Source of the DNA: Saussurea involucrata
Lineage: Eukaryota > Streptophyta > Magnoliopsida > Asterales > Asteraceae
Length of the DNA stretch: 64,000 nucleotides
NCBI GenBank assembly: GCA_033807775.1
Contig: CM066324.1
Location: 134,841,501-134,905,500, forward strand
Direction of reading: 5' to 3'
Part shown: positions 10,880-21,200 of the stretch, in pieces
How the letters are laid out: every line of letters begins with the position of its first letter
How positions within the stretch are numbered: the first letter of the stretch is position 1
The notes under the pieces: generated by a model
What the model saw: only the letters and a program-made list of their open reading frames with translations
The model's database searches: none
Told to the model about the DNA's origin: nothing
Program-made: the position numbers and the translations under genes

Positions 10880-10881
10880 AA

Positions 10882-12098
10882 TGTTAGACAACCTAAGGGG
10901 GGGTAAGGTTGTATTTTAAAACTTTTACTTTCAAAAATTCTTTTTACAAATAAATACAGAATAAATAAAGCAGAGTATAAATAAATAAGTATACAACAAT
11001 TATATAAACAGATATAATTTAAATACACAGAGATTATATAAATAAATATAAATGCAAAGCAGTTTATATAAATAAATATAATATAGCACAGCGGAATAAA
11101 TAAAGAGATAAGGGATAGAGATACTTGACACAGAGATTTACTGATTTACCACCAACTGTGATAAACCAGCAGCCGAGACACTTCCCGACACGATCCAATA
11201 AATGTATTCTTTACGGTAGAAATACAAACCAAGTACAAAGGTAACGTAATTGATTCTCAAGCTTCTGCTATGAGATGTACAGGATCACACACCCGTTATT
11301 CAAATACTTACAAGAGGAGTATAACTCACAATGGGTAATCACTCTTGTATAATATCTCACACTTGGATATTTTATAAAAAAATGTTTTATAAAATATATA
11401 TTATAAATAGATGAGAGAGCTGAGAGGTTGCTGCTTGTTGTTACTTGTTACTGTTGTGTTGTCTGAGGTCTTTTTTTCTTCATCACCAACAGCTTCTTTA
11501 TATATCAGCATCTCCAACGGCATTATGCATCCGCGGTATACCGCCAAATGCATGCGGTATACCGCCGTCAGAAAAGGTGACTGACACACCAACGGCTACA
11601 TGCAAAGTTGACAGGAAAAAGTACCCGCGGTATACCGGCTGGGTCTCGCGGTATACCGCCGTCAGGAAAAAACAACTTCAACCAATAGGAATTGCACACG
11701 GACTGCCGCGGTATACCGGCTGAACACCCGCGGTATACCACCAAAAGTGTACCCGCGGTATACCGGGTATTCTCCACGGTATACCGCCGTCAGGAAAAGT
11801 CAGCTTCCAGGACAGCACCCAAATCTTGCTGGATCTTCTCAAAACCTTATTAAAATTAATTGTTGGGTTTTTAGAAATATCCAAGTGGTATATTATTTTA
11901 GGGTGTTTATCATTATTAGTTATAAACAATAATGACGACGTAAACACTTCCGTCTTGAACCCTTCAGATTGAATCTTCGTGTTCTTCAACAACTGCACAC
12001 TTGGATTAAATTGTTAGATAAACAATAATGCGGTGTGTTTGTAATCATCAAAATAAATATATATAAATATATAGAGATGTGGTACACTTGCACCAACA
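10882..12098 (-). repeat. 5' LTR of the nested copia element
   Basis: 1217 bp, apparently identical to 7087-8303, with the same palindrome cluster at 11535-11785. It drives transcription leftward into gag. Confidence 0.95.
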
Positions 12099-12103
12099 AG
12101 TTT

Positions 12104-12724
12104 AAAGAATTTGAGTGAAGTGTTAGGAAACCCGAAGGAAAGAAAGAAGGGAGGATCATCAAATATCATCATAAATCCCTTGACCTCCACCTAGAAGCAG
12201 AAACCATACTTTTTTTTAAAGATCTGAATTTAACATGGAGAGTTTGTAAAGAGTGGCGAGGCAACGTTTCTATGTCCTAGTCTTGATAATGGATTCTTTC
12301 TGAGATCAATTTGTGTACAACTGTGCGTTATTGTTTAATTGTTGTTCATGCATGCTTTGTCAATTCTTGTACCCAACTTCTGAAAGCATGACAACATGTG
12401 TGAAACCTAGGGCTCAAGCGAAGAGAGAAAACCGTGAGGTAGGGTCAAGGCGAAATCCTCTCTATGTGTGTTTAGTCTAGGTACACTTACGTGTGGTGTG
12501 GTCCCTAATAGATCCAGTTCCCAAGGTTTTGATGTTTAGATTCCATAGCTAGATCTGCTCACTGTTCGTCAATCTCACAGGTAATTCATGGTGGTTGTTG
12601 AGTTGACTAGAGATCACTAATGATATTCTCGACAACACGAAATTGCGATTGTTTGGATTGTGGTTGAATGCTTATTTGTGTCGCTATTTTGCTTGGGGAC
12701 AAGCAACGCTCGGTTTGGGGTTGT
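12104..12724 (+). other. Non-coding 3' internal region of the gypsy element (second part) with polypurine tract
   Basis: It resumes the gypsy sequence after the nested copia (the site duplication AGTTT is at 12099-12103). There is no coding potential. The end, GGGGACAAGCAACG then GGTTTGGGGTTGT (about 12695-12724), is the purine-rich plus-strand primer directly before the 3' LTR. Confidence 0.75.
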
Positions 12725-13985
12725 TGATAATGTCGTTTTCCGACATTATTTTGATCCCGAATTCGTTTTGTTTGTTGTAAGTTCCCGAGCAAAAATAGTA
12801 GAATTTAATGGTTTTTATGAGAAAGTACAGGTTTATATGAATAATTGATGTTGGAAGAGTTTTGGAGCAATCGGAGCAAGTCTACAACAGTCCAGTGCAA
12901 AAAAGAGAAAAAAATCAGATTTTTGGACCAAACAGTGCTCTGCGCGCGCCTCCAAAGTCGCCCACAAACGCGCAGGCTTGATTTTTGCAAACATTCCAGT
13001 GCTCTGCGCGCCTCTGCGCGCGCCTCCAAACGCGCCCACAAACGCGCAGAAGCCCTGATACGTTTTTAAAGCCTTTTTCTGCTAGGGTTGAGGGGAGATC
13101 GATCAGTTACGTTTGGAGACTCTCTTGGGGCGATTTTGGGAGCATAGAAGCAATTTTTGAAGGCGAATAGAAGGAGAGAAACATCCATTAACGAGAATCA
13201 CAAGGCGAATCGAGCACGTTCATCGGCGGCTTATGCTTTTCAGGGAGTCTTTAGTTTTCATTTCTTGTAGAACAAACATGTTTACTTTCGTTCTATTATT
13301 TCTTTTCTGAGTTGTGAAACCCCCAATATGAACTAATCCGTTCATGTTGGGGGGTTGGTTTGAATCATGGTTGGATGATTATTTAGCTTTACAGTAGATA
13401 CGATCGATTTGATTCTTATGGATGAAACATGTGGGATTGTTCTTAATGCTTGTAATAGTCCGATCAACTATTATTTGATTCAATGAATCTTTTAACGTTT
13501 GAGAAAAGTTTTGAGGTTTATCTAATCCTTCATGTCTTAGTTGAATTTGAGATAGAAATATGATAATTCGTACTTTGTGGGTTTTTAATCATTGTTTGTT
13601 CAATTACCTTTGTTGAGATCGAATGATGATACAAAATGTTGAATGAATGTTGCTATAGCTTGATAGAGTATAGTGATGGATTATGATTATACCAGTCATC
13701 CTGGAGTTATGTCAATCGTGTCAAATCTGTGAGTTAAGTAATTGTTTACCTGAGGAATCCAACCCTCTAACTCTTTCTCTTATTTGAATTAATTAAAGTT
13801 TTTAATCGAGTTCCGATTTTCAACAACCCAAATCAAATTGCGATAGTCTAGTTAATAATCTATACAGTCATTGTGGTACTTGACACCTGGTTCATTTGGT
13901 TCGATACTCGTACTTACCGTACGTTATTACTTGATTCGACCCGTACACTTGCGGTAGATTTAGGAGGGGTGATACTCGCGTATCA
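12725..13985 (+). repeat. 3' LTR of the gypsy element
   Basis: 1261 bp, starting TGATAATG and ending TATCA, followed by the site duplication GGTAC. It is 76 bp longer than the left LTR because of an additional GC-rich repeat unit (about 12930-13060). Confidence 0.92.
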
Positions 13986-13990
13986 GGTAC

Positions 13991-14289
13991 AATGATGTAA
14001 CTTGTAAAAATTAAAACGTATTTTTTAACGTATTTTAGTTAATATACGATTATATGTGTTAATATGTCAAATTAACTTGTTACACTTTTATTATATTAAC
14101 ACATATAATCGTATATTAACTAAAATACGTTAAAAAATACTTTTTAATTTTAACAAGTTACACCATTATAATTGTATCGTCGATATCTTTGAAATGAGCC
14201 CAATATAGAATATTTTTTGATTTAATTGATTAAATCGTCAAATTATTTGAATTATACGTCTCGCTGCATTACAGCGGGTAAATAACTAG
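13991..14289 (+). mobile_element. Helitron 3' end (plus strand)
   Basis: The plus strand ends in the hairpin CGCTG-CATTA-CAGCG (14262-14276), then GGTAAATAA, then CTAG at 14286-14289 followed by T of an (AT)n tract. It is the mirror image of the terminus at 1550. The part next to the gypsy insertion continues the AT-rich unit left of 2233, so both belonged to one pre-insertion repeat cluster. No transposase gene is present. Confidence 0.65.
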
Positions 14290-14314
14290 TATATATATAT
14301 ATATATATATATAT

Positions 14315-14690
14315 CGAACTCCTTAACATATTTTAACGTAATTATGTATGTTAATCCAAATAATTTGACGATTTAATCAATTAAATCCAAAAACATTCAA
14401 TATTGGGCTCATTTCGAAGGTATCGATGAGACGGTTATAATGGTGTAACTTGTTAAAATTAAAACGTGTTTTTTGAACGTATTTTAGTTAATATACGATT
14501 ATATGTGTTAATATAATAAAAGTGTAAAATTAAAATTAGAAAAGTAAAAGGTATAAAGTAAACTAAGTAAATAATTACAGGAGTATGAAATGTAACTTTG
14601 AAATCAAAATATAACAAATAGTAAATTGCATTTTTGGTACCTGTGGTTATAGAGTTTATTTAAAAGAGGGACCTGAAAGGGTATGGACGA
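14315..14690. repeat. Right arm of the 13-kb-spaced inverted repeat
   Basis: Reverse complement of 1110-1484, starting CGAACTCC beside a short (AT)n tract and ending GGGTATGGACGA. The outermost ~75 bp equal one arm of the foldback element at 950-1177. Confidence 0.8.
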
Positions 14691-14774
14691 GCAAGTCATA
14701 AAGATGGACCAAAAGCAATGCATGCAGGTGGGGGTGGAACTGAAACTGATAACACTAAAAACATGATTAACATG

Positions 14775-14890
14775 TTTTTAGCGCGCTGGCGCTAGAGGCC
14801 ATCCTCCTAGAAGGTCAACGGTTCGATCCTCATCGAATGTGATAAGTATGTGTGAGTATTTTCCATATGTATATAAATATTATATAATGA
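14775..14890 (+). mobile_element. Possible tRNA-derived SINE remnant
   Basis: AGGTCAACGGTTCGATCCTC contains a good RNA polymerase III B-box (GGTTCGATCC), about 30 nt after GGCGCTAGAGG, a weak A-box candidate. An AT-rich tail follows. A similar B-box context occurs at 48240-48350. I see neither a poly(A) tail nor a target duplication, so the call is tentative. The rest of 14691-15121 holds nothing recognisable. Confidence 0.35.
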
Positions 14891-15129
14891 AGTATTAGCC
14901 ATGTCAAATGTGTCTGTGATGTTTGCTTTCTTGTTTTAACAATTTATAGGCAATCCCAGATATATATAGTTTAACAATACATGGTTTATATTGAGGAGTT
15001 GGATGAATTGTTGTACGTTTGAATAAATAAATATCGTGTGCTTGTATCGGACCACATATATAGTTTGAGGGGTTGTTCGGTTCGTTTCATATTAAGACAT
15101 GTATGGATAAAACTGGTTGTATCGTTAAG

Positions 15130-15539
15130 CATGGGCGGACCCAGCCTTGGGCATCGGTGGCACGTGCCACCGTATCGTTTGTCCGGCGAAGGGTAAACTT
15201 TTGTAGCGGTATGAAGAGTGCAACCGTATTATTTTGAAGGGTGCAACCGTATCGTTTTAAATGGTGCAATCGTGTAAAAAAAACTCTTAAAATCAATCAA
15301 AAATTTCAAAAAAACTTTTAAAATCAACCAAAAATCCCAAAAAACTCTTAAAATCAACAAAAAAACCCCGAAAAGTTCTCTCGAAATTGATTTTTTTTAA
15401 AAGTTCCTCGAAACCGAGAAAAAAATTAAAAAAAATATCAAAGCAGTGGAATTAGGTTAAAACAACATCGGGCGATGTGAATTTTTTTTAGGTTCGTCAA
15501 AGGTGCCACCGTAAGAAAAAATTCATGGGTCCGCCCATG
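15130..15539. mobile_element. hAT-type MITE
   Basis: Perfect 14-bp terminal inverted repeats, CATGGGCGGACCCA at 15130-15143 and its complement at 15526-15539, are flanked by the 8-bp duplication TCGTTAAG (15122-15129 and 15540-15547). The 8-bp duplication and the GGGCGGA-type terminus are diagnostic of hAT elements. The 410-bp element is non-coding, with internal copies of GTGCCACCGTA in both orientations, and would depend on a hAT transposase elsewhere. Confidence 0.92.
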
Positions 15540-15689
15540 TCGTTAAGATTGTCCGTATCCATCTAGCTAAACTATTGTTCGGTTGATGTGTTGGAATAAA
15601 TAATCTTAATGATTAAATAACTATTTTACCCTTGGTTAACGTTGAATATTAGACATCAAATTTCACAAAACTGTAACAAAGTATACTTG

Positions 15690-16890
15690 GTCTCTTTTGT
15701 TTCCAAGTAATCGACAAGAATCACATGATAAACACAATTAGGTTGTTACAGTATATCAATCAAATAACATCAATCCAACGACCATCCCCATTGCAAGCAA
15801 CTCCGTTTTCCGTTCCTTCATGTGAAAAACATGCGCTTTATTAACAAAAAGAACCTTTCGAACCTGAACTTGTATGTGTATCCACGTATAGATGAAGTTA
15901 TAAGAATAAAAAAAAGGTCCGCTCCCATTGTGTGAACCAATCGGACCCTTATTACAAACAAGAAAAGCGCCTTTGAACCTGAATCTGAACCTGCATCAAT
16001 GAGGTTATTAGCATAAATAAAACGACCAAATTTTCGAGCAGATAAATATTTTCTATATTTAAGGCTCACATCCGTGTTTCGAACCCTTACTGGAATTTTA
16101 GCGTGGTTATTCCTTCCAGTCATACTCTTTAACTTCCCTCTGGATCTCTTGATCTATGATGTAAAACCCGTCGCGCCTAATCAACCACGTGCATATGATG
16201 TTTGCAACATCATACTTATTCCTTACGCATAAAGGAGCGACCTTGCCATCGAACACATTGAAAGCTTGATGTTTCTTACCCAACTAAAAATTGCAGTTGT
16301 AAACAGTATTCCACATGACAGGTTCGTTATATGCGATTGCTTTCGGAGCGATATGGTTGTCTTTCGATTTGCAACGAAGGTGGACTCTTTCTCTAATATT
16401 ATAATTCACGATAATGACGTGAATCCTAGAGGATTCACATTCTCTTGCATGTGATATGGGGATATAAAGAAAAATGGTGAAGAAGATGAAGAGGATGGAA
16501 AATCGTTTCTCCATGATTTAATTACTGTTTGAAGAATGGATGGATTTTGAAGAATAAATAGGGGGTTTCCGCCATTAATGAAGCTCTATTTTCTTGGAAA
16601 GCTTATAAAGACGAATGGTGGATAAACGAATTCAAAGATGCACCCGCAAATCAAGTCACAAGTCTACCCAAAATTATTGCACATGTTTTTATATAGGTTT
16701 TGTTTGGGAACTAGCTAAGAAACTAGTTGTTAAGCGAAAGATTAGTTGTTAGGTGACCGATATCAGATAAACTGATTACGTTTGGTAAAACCTTATAAAC
16801 TAGTTGATAAATGAAAAACGACTACAAAGAATATATTAAAAAATCTATTTAACATGTAATATATTTATAACAAATCACCTATGATATAAT
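15690..16890. repeat. SPH-containing repeat unit, copy A
   Basis: About 1.2 kb aligned with 44395-45615 (copy B) and 48620-49835 (copy C). It runs from the phrase ATCGACAAGAATCACATGAT through the SPH reading frame to CTATTTAACAT and AACAAATCACCT. B and C share further sequence downstream that A lacks, so A split off from, or was dispersed before, the B/C duplication. Confidence 0.85.
16107..16514 (-). pseudogene. S-protein homologue (SPH) pseudogene, copy A
   Basis: The 136-codon frame starts MEKRFSILF with a hydrophobic signal peptide ending near SHA and includes the SPH core VHLRCKSKDN. Codon 77 (16284-16286) is TAG, where the intact copy at 49039-49452 has Gln. After the stop the same frame continues with recognisable SPH sequence (AFNVF, CTWLIRRDGFYIID) to a natural end. 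A few codons between MWN and YNC are missing relative to copy C. SPH proteins (Self-incomp_S1 family) are small secreted Cys-rich plant proteins; poppy PrsS is the known self-incompatibility signal. Truncation removes two of four cysteines, so no functional product is expected unless the stop is read through or is a sequencing error. Confidence 0.85.
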
Positions 16891-16924
16891 ATGTTTGGAA
16901 CCAATCCTATCACAAAGCTTTTAG

Positions 16925-17205
16925 ATTTAGGAGCCGTTTTACAAACACTTACCGGCGTCACATCGAGTAACCGTGGTAAGTACCGTGAATCTTACCGTGT
17001 AAGAGACATAACAAGGACAGAGGATCTTACTCAGAAAATGAGGGAAAAGACTATTAATTACTCGGTAAACGTTTACCAAATAAAAGACGTTTACCAACAA
17101 TCCATTTTCTGTGGCTGGGAATGTTACCAGATAAGGTAAGCGGGGTGATGACTCTTACCGATAAGCACTTATCCAGTAAAGTAAGAGTTTGGTAAACGAC
17201 CACAT
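16925..17205. other. Possible degenerate MITE rich in GTAAACG/CGTTTACC motifs
   Basis: Left end GGAGCCGTTTTACAAAC and right end GTTTGGTAAACGACCAC are imperfect inverted repeats. The interior repeats the motifs CGTTTACC and GGTAAG in both orientations. The possible flanking TTA duplication is ambiguous. No coding potential. Confidence 0.3.
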
Positions 17206-17209
17206 TAAT

Positions 17210-17554
17210 CTAACTGATTGTGTAATTAGTTAATGTTGATCGAACTAATCGATCATCGTCCCGCGCTCCAATCATGCACTTTATAGCTCTCTTAAAGTGT
17301 ACGGGGAGAAACGGTGTTCTTGCAAAATTGCCAGTCGACGGATTGCTGAAATCCGATTGTTTTTTCACCGATATCGTCATCTTTTGATTTGCAGTGAACC
17401 CTAATTTTGTCGTCGCCACCATCGTTGATCTCATGGGCGGTATTGATTGCATAACCATTTGATCAGAAACATCCTTCTTCTGCTTCAGTTCTACTTTCAT
17501 GATGCAAAGAAACGTTGTCAAGAAGATGAAGAAAGAGAGGGTTTTGTTCTTCAT
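17210..17554 (-). pseudogene. Diverged, frameshifted SPH pseudogene (copy D)
   Basis: The minus strand opens with an apparent signal peptide (MKNKTLSFFIFLTTFLC). After about 40 codons the conserved SPH core, with IRVHCKSKDDDIG and VDWQFCKNTV, appears in a different frame and soon meets a stop. A small indel between about 17420 and 17480 therefore shifted the frame. It is far more diverged from copies A-C than they are from each other and lacks their flanking repeat, so it is an older, independent family member. The open 114-residue frame is a by-product of the shift, not a protein. Confidence 0.65.
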
Positions 17555-17560
17555 AATTGA

Positions 17561-17564
<4 letters not shown>

Positions 17565-17609
<45 letters not shown>
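17565..17609. repeat. (TA)n microsatellite
   Basis: An uninterrupted TA tract just upstream of the copy D start. Confidence 0.95.
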
Positions 17610-17611
<2 letters not shown>

Positions 17612-17752
17612 TCATGTAAGAGAGAACTTGGTTGTATCAGATTCAATATGAGCCACATATTAAAGGATAAATTAGGATATTATTATTATTATTTTTTTTT
17701 GAACGGCAGAATTATATAAAAGAAAAACCTAGCAAGAAGCTAGAAAGAACAA

Positions 17753-18211
17753 TTACAAGTACGAGATAGACAGTAGAGGGTTTTGAAGCCAACCCACCCA
17801 ATTAATATTACATTTTCTACTCCTATTTGTAATCCAAAAAAACGACTGAGTTACAATGTTATCCCACAACGTCACTTTCTTAGGCTTATTAGGCCTAAAA
17901 AGTGTCCCATTTCGAAACGACCAAATAGCCCATAATGCCGTCAAAACAACCGCCTCAAAACATGTCGACTCCGTTTTATTCAAACGCAAAGATAATAACC
18001 AGCCAATCCACTCTGAGTATGACCTAAACTCCGGAATATCCAAACTCCACCATCGACCAATTTGCTTCCAAACATCCCTAGCCATTTGGCAAGAGAAAAA
18101 CAAATGACCCACCGACTCAATCTCCATATCGCAAATCGGACATAAGAGGGAATGCACATCAATTCCTCTTTTTTCAAGATTCTCTCGAGTTGGAATCTTG
18201 TTCAAACTCAA
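17753..18211 (-). pseudogene. C-terminal zinc-binding segment of LINE ORF2, displaced by a frameshift
   Basis: About 150 codons following the frame break at 18208-18250. They carry the zf-RVT signature of plant non-LTR retroelements: CPICDMEIESVGHLFFSC then ARDVWKQIGRWW. The main ORF2 frame ends in unrelated residues just where this frame takes up the conserved FAWRLSLNKIPTREN motif. This is therefore ORF2's natural C-terminus separated by a one-base indel. It presumably contributes to RNA or DNA binding. Confidence 0.85.
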
Positions 18212-21200
18212 CCGCCAGGCGAAAACATTAATTTTGATAGGAATAAACCGATTCCAGTAGGAGTAGATTCAATCAACAAAATTTTAGAGTCAATGTAATT
18301 ACGAGCGGAGGCCACCGAGAACTCCCCCGACCCGTCAAGAGACCAAACCCATCTATCCGTTTGCCCAGAAAGACAAATAGTAGCTAGAATCTCCCGTAAA
18401 ACTGACATCTGCGACTCCTCTACACCCCCTCTCGGCTCTCTACGCAACACTGATCCCCAATCCCCCAAGTTCACACGATCTTTTACCAATGCCAATTTGT
18501 CCCGCTCCAGCGCAAATACCCTCGGAAATTGCACTTTAAGGGAGGAATCTCCCAACCAAACCTCATTCCAAAACAAAGTAGAATTTCCATTACCTACTTT
18601 TTTCTTACAAAACGAAGAGAGGTTAATGTCTTTATTCTCCATTTGATGAATCGCTTTCAGAATACAAATCCAAGGGGAATTGGACATCTTCGGGGGGATT
18701 TGTGTTCCAAGTAGTCCACTCTCACCGTAAATTGATTTGACCACTTTTACCCAAAGTGCATTTTGATCCGTCTGAAACCTCCAAATCCATTTAAAAATGA
18801 GAGCTCTATTGAAAGCAAACAAGCTTCCAATACCAAGACCACCATCCTTTTTACTAGCCAAACACTTTTTCCATTTCACCCAAGTCATTTTCTTTTCATC
18901 GGTGTCACCTCCAACAAAGAACCGATTCCGCAACGACTCCAGGGCATGATCAATCGTACTCGGGAGTTTGAAAAGGGACAAATAAAAGGTAGGAAGGCTA
19001 CCTAAAACTGATTTAAGCAGCGTAACCCGCCCCCCAGCCGAGAGAGATCGAACTTTCCGGTTAGAAAGCTTGGACACAAATTTGTCGACCACCCCTTTCC
19101 AACCATCGCGTTTTGCCATAGTACAGCCGACAGGCAGACCTAGATAATTGAAAGGCATGTTCGCAACACCACATCCCACCACTCTAGCCATATTCTCGAG
19201 ATCCACAATATCAACCCCGACACCAGACATTTTAGTTTTTAGGATATTTATTTTAAGTCCAGAGATCAAATAGAAACATCGAAGAATCCGCACTATATTT
19301 CTAGCATTAGAAAGAGACCATTCCCCCAGAAAAATTGCGTCATCTGCATAAAAAAGATGAGATAAAGAGATTTTACCTTCTCCAATTGTTGCTGCATTAA
19401 AAACTCTCTTTTCTTCCGCTTTTCGAGTAGCCGCATGCAAACCTTCCATAGCCAAAATAAATAGGAATGGAGATAGGGGATCTCCCTGACAAAGACCACG
19501 AAAAGTCTCGAATTCCCTAGTTGGAGACCCGTTGACTAGCACCGAAGCCCTAGAGTTTTCGAGACACCCTGTAATCCACCCTCTCCATTTACTCCCAAAC
19601 CCCATCTTATCAAGTACCAAATCAATGTAGTCCCATCTTAGTGAGTCGTAAGCTTTTTCAAAATCCACTTTTAAAACTAAAAGTTTCTTCTTCCGATTCT
19701 TGTACCAATCCAACACCTCATCCAAAATTAGCGGACCATCCAAGATTTGCCTCCCCTTAATAAAAGCAGATTGCTCCAAGCTCACACAGTCCCCAATGAC
19801 AAAGCTTAAACGATTAGCTAGTAACTTGCCAACAATTTTATATTGACAACCTATTAAACTAATCGGTCGATAATCTTTAACGAATTTTGGGTCTTGAACT
19901 TTCGGAATTAGAGCAATAAAGGAAGGATTGCACCCTTTGGGAATATAACTATACTTAAAAAAATCGGATACTAACCTTATCACGTCTTCTTCCACAATGC
20001 TCCAACAACTTTTAATGAATTCAAACGTAAACCCGTCTGGTCCCGGAGCCCTTTCAATACCACAGTCCCACACTGCCCGCTTAATTTCCTCCCGGGAGAA
20101 AGGGGTTTCAAGAAACAAAGATTGTTCCACCGAAAGAATATTTGGAAACTCCAAATCGATAGAAGGCCGAGTATGCCTCACTTGGCCAAAGCGTGCACTA
20201 AAATGATCATAGAACTCCTTTTTAACCTGTTCCGGTTCCTCAATCCAATTGCCATCACTCATAATACCCCGAATAGCTAGTTGTCTCCTTTTCTGCTTAA
20301 GAACACCATGGAAGAATTTGGTGTTTTCGTCCCCTTCAATGCCCCACCGAATTTTTACTTTTTGAGCTAAATCCATGGCTTCGACCCGATCTAATTCTCC
20401 CAGTTGTTTCAAGTATCTAAAACGTGACTCCATATCTTCTTTAGAAGCTTCCCCTTTATCAATTAGGGAATCAATGTCGTTAATAGAATTATTAAGGTCG
20501 CACTTGATACCTTTCTCCCGCGCTCGAATTTCCCCGTTCCAAGATCGTAGCACTTTTTTCAAGTTTTGAAGTTTCTTTTTAAAAGAAACCATCCCATGTG
20601 TCTCTCGAATGCCATCATTACTCCAAGTGTTTCTGACCAGCTGATGAAATCCTTCCACCTTGAACCAAGAATGGAATGTCCGGAACGGAGTTGGACCGTA
20701 ATCGACCACCAATTCTTTAAGCAGAATAGGTCTATGATCAGAAAGATTTCGTTCCAGAACAATACCCGTAAGGTTAGGCATCTTTTCACAAAATCCGTCT
20801 GACATTAAGAAGCGATCCAATTTACTCATTTTTGAAGCCCACTTATTAGTCCAAGTAAACGAATACCCCCCTAGAGGAACATCAAGAAGCTCTGCATCCG
20901 GAATAAATGAATTAAAAGCATCCGCCGAATGCGCATTCAATAAGGACCCATATCTTTCACCCGCTTCCCGAACCTCATTAAAGTCGCCCATCAAGAGAAC
21001 TTCTCCATGCCACCTAACAATCAAGTTCAACAAAGAATGCCACAATATCCTTTTATCATCCAAGCTTTGAGGAGCATAAACCGCAATCACTAGAAGCGGC
21101 ATGTTATTTGGAGCCCAAACACCTTCAACCGCAACAAACGAAACCGAAGAAAAGGCACGACTCTTTTGAAACAACACTTTATCCCAAACGCACAAAATGC

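Larger units (their letters stand above)
7087..12098 (-). mobile_element. Nested gag-only Ty1/copia LTR retrotransposon
   Basis: Two 1217-bp LTRs (7087-8303 and 10882-12098) begin TGTTAGACAACC and end CCAACA on the plus strand. They are flanked by the perfect 5-bp duplication AGTTT (7082-7086 and 12099-12103). The primer-binding site beside the right LTR and the polypurine tract beside the left LTR put the element on the minus strand. It encodes only a 634-residue Gag; protease, integrase and RT are absent, so it moved using proteins of a relative. The LTR copies appear identical at a constant offset of 3795 bp, so this is the youngest datable insertion here. A related solo LTR lies at 58680-60011. 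Confidence 0.95.
2233..13985 (+). mobile_element. Athila-like Ty3/gypsy LTR retrotransposon, non-autonomous, host of a nested copia element
   Basis: Direct LTRs at 2233-3417 and 12725-13985 begin TGATAATG and end TATCA. Both flanks carry the 5-bp target-site duplication GGTAC (2228-2232 and 13986-13990). The internal order is primer-binding site, gag, then aspartic protease; no reverse transcriptase, RNase H or integrase follows. A copia element is nested at 7087-12098. Without it the element is about 6.7 kb. It resembles gag-protease-only derivatives that must borrow a polymerase from a relative. By eye the LTRs differ by four substitutions and one repeat-unit indel, so the insertion is recent. 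Confidence 0.93.

Noticed and set aside
14785..14850. A functional tRNA gene because of the B-box-like GGTTCGATCC
   Set aside because: No acceptor-stem pairing, no anticodon arm and a poor A-box; at best a SINE remnant.
17210..17554. Novel 114-residue secreted protein with a good signal peptide
   Set aside because: The conserved SPH core is found in a neighbouring frame, so the open frame results from a frameshift in an SPH pseudogene.
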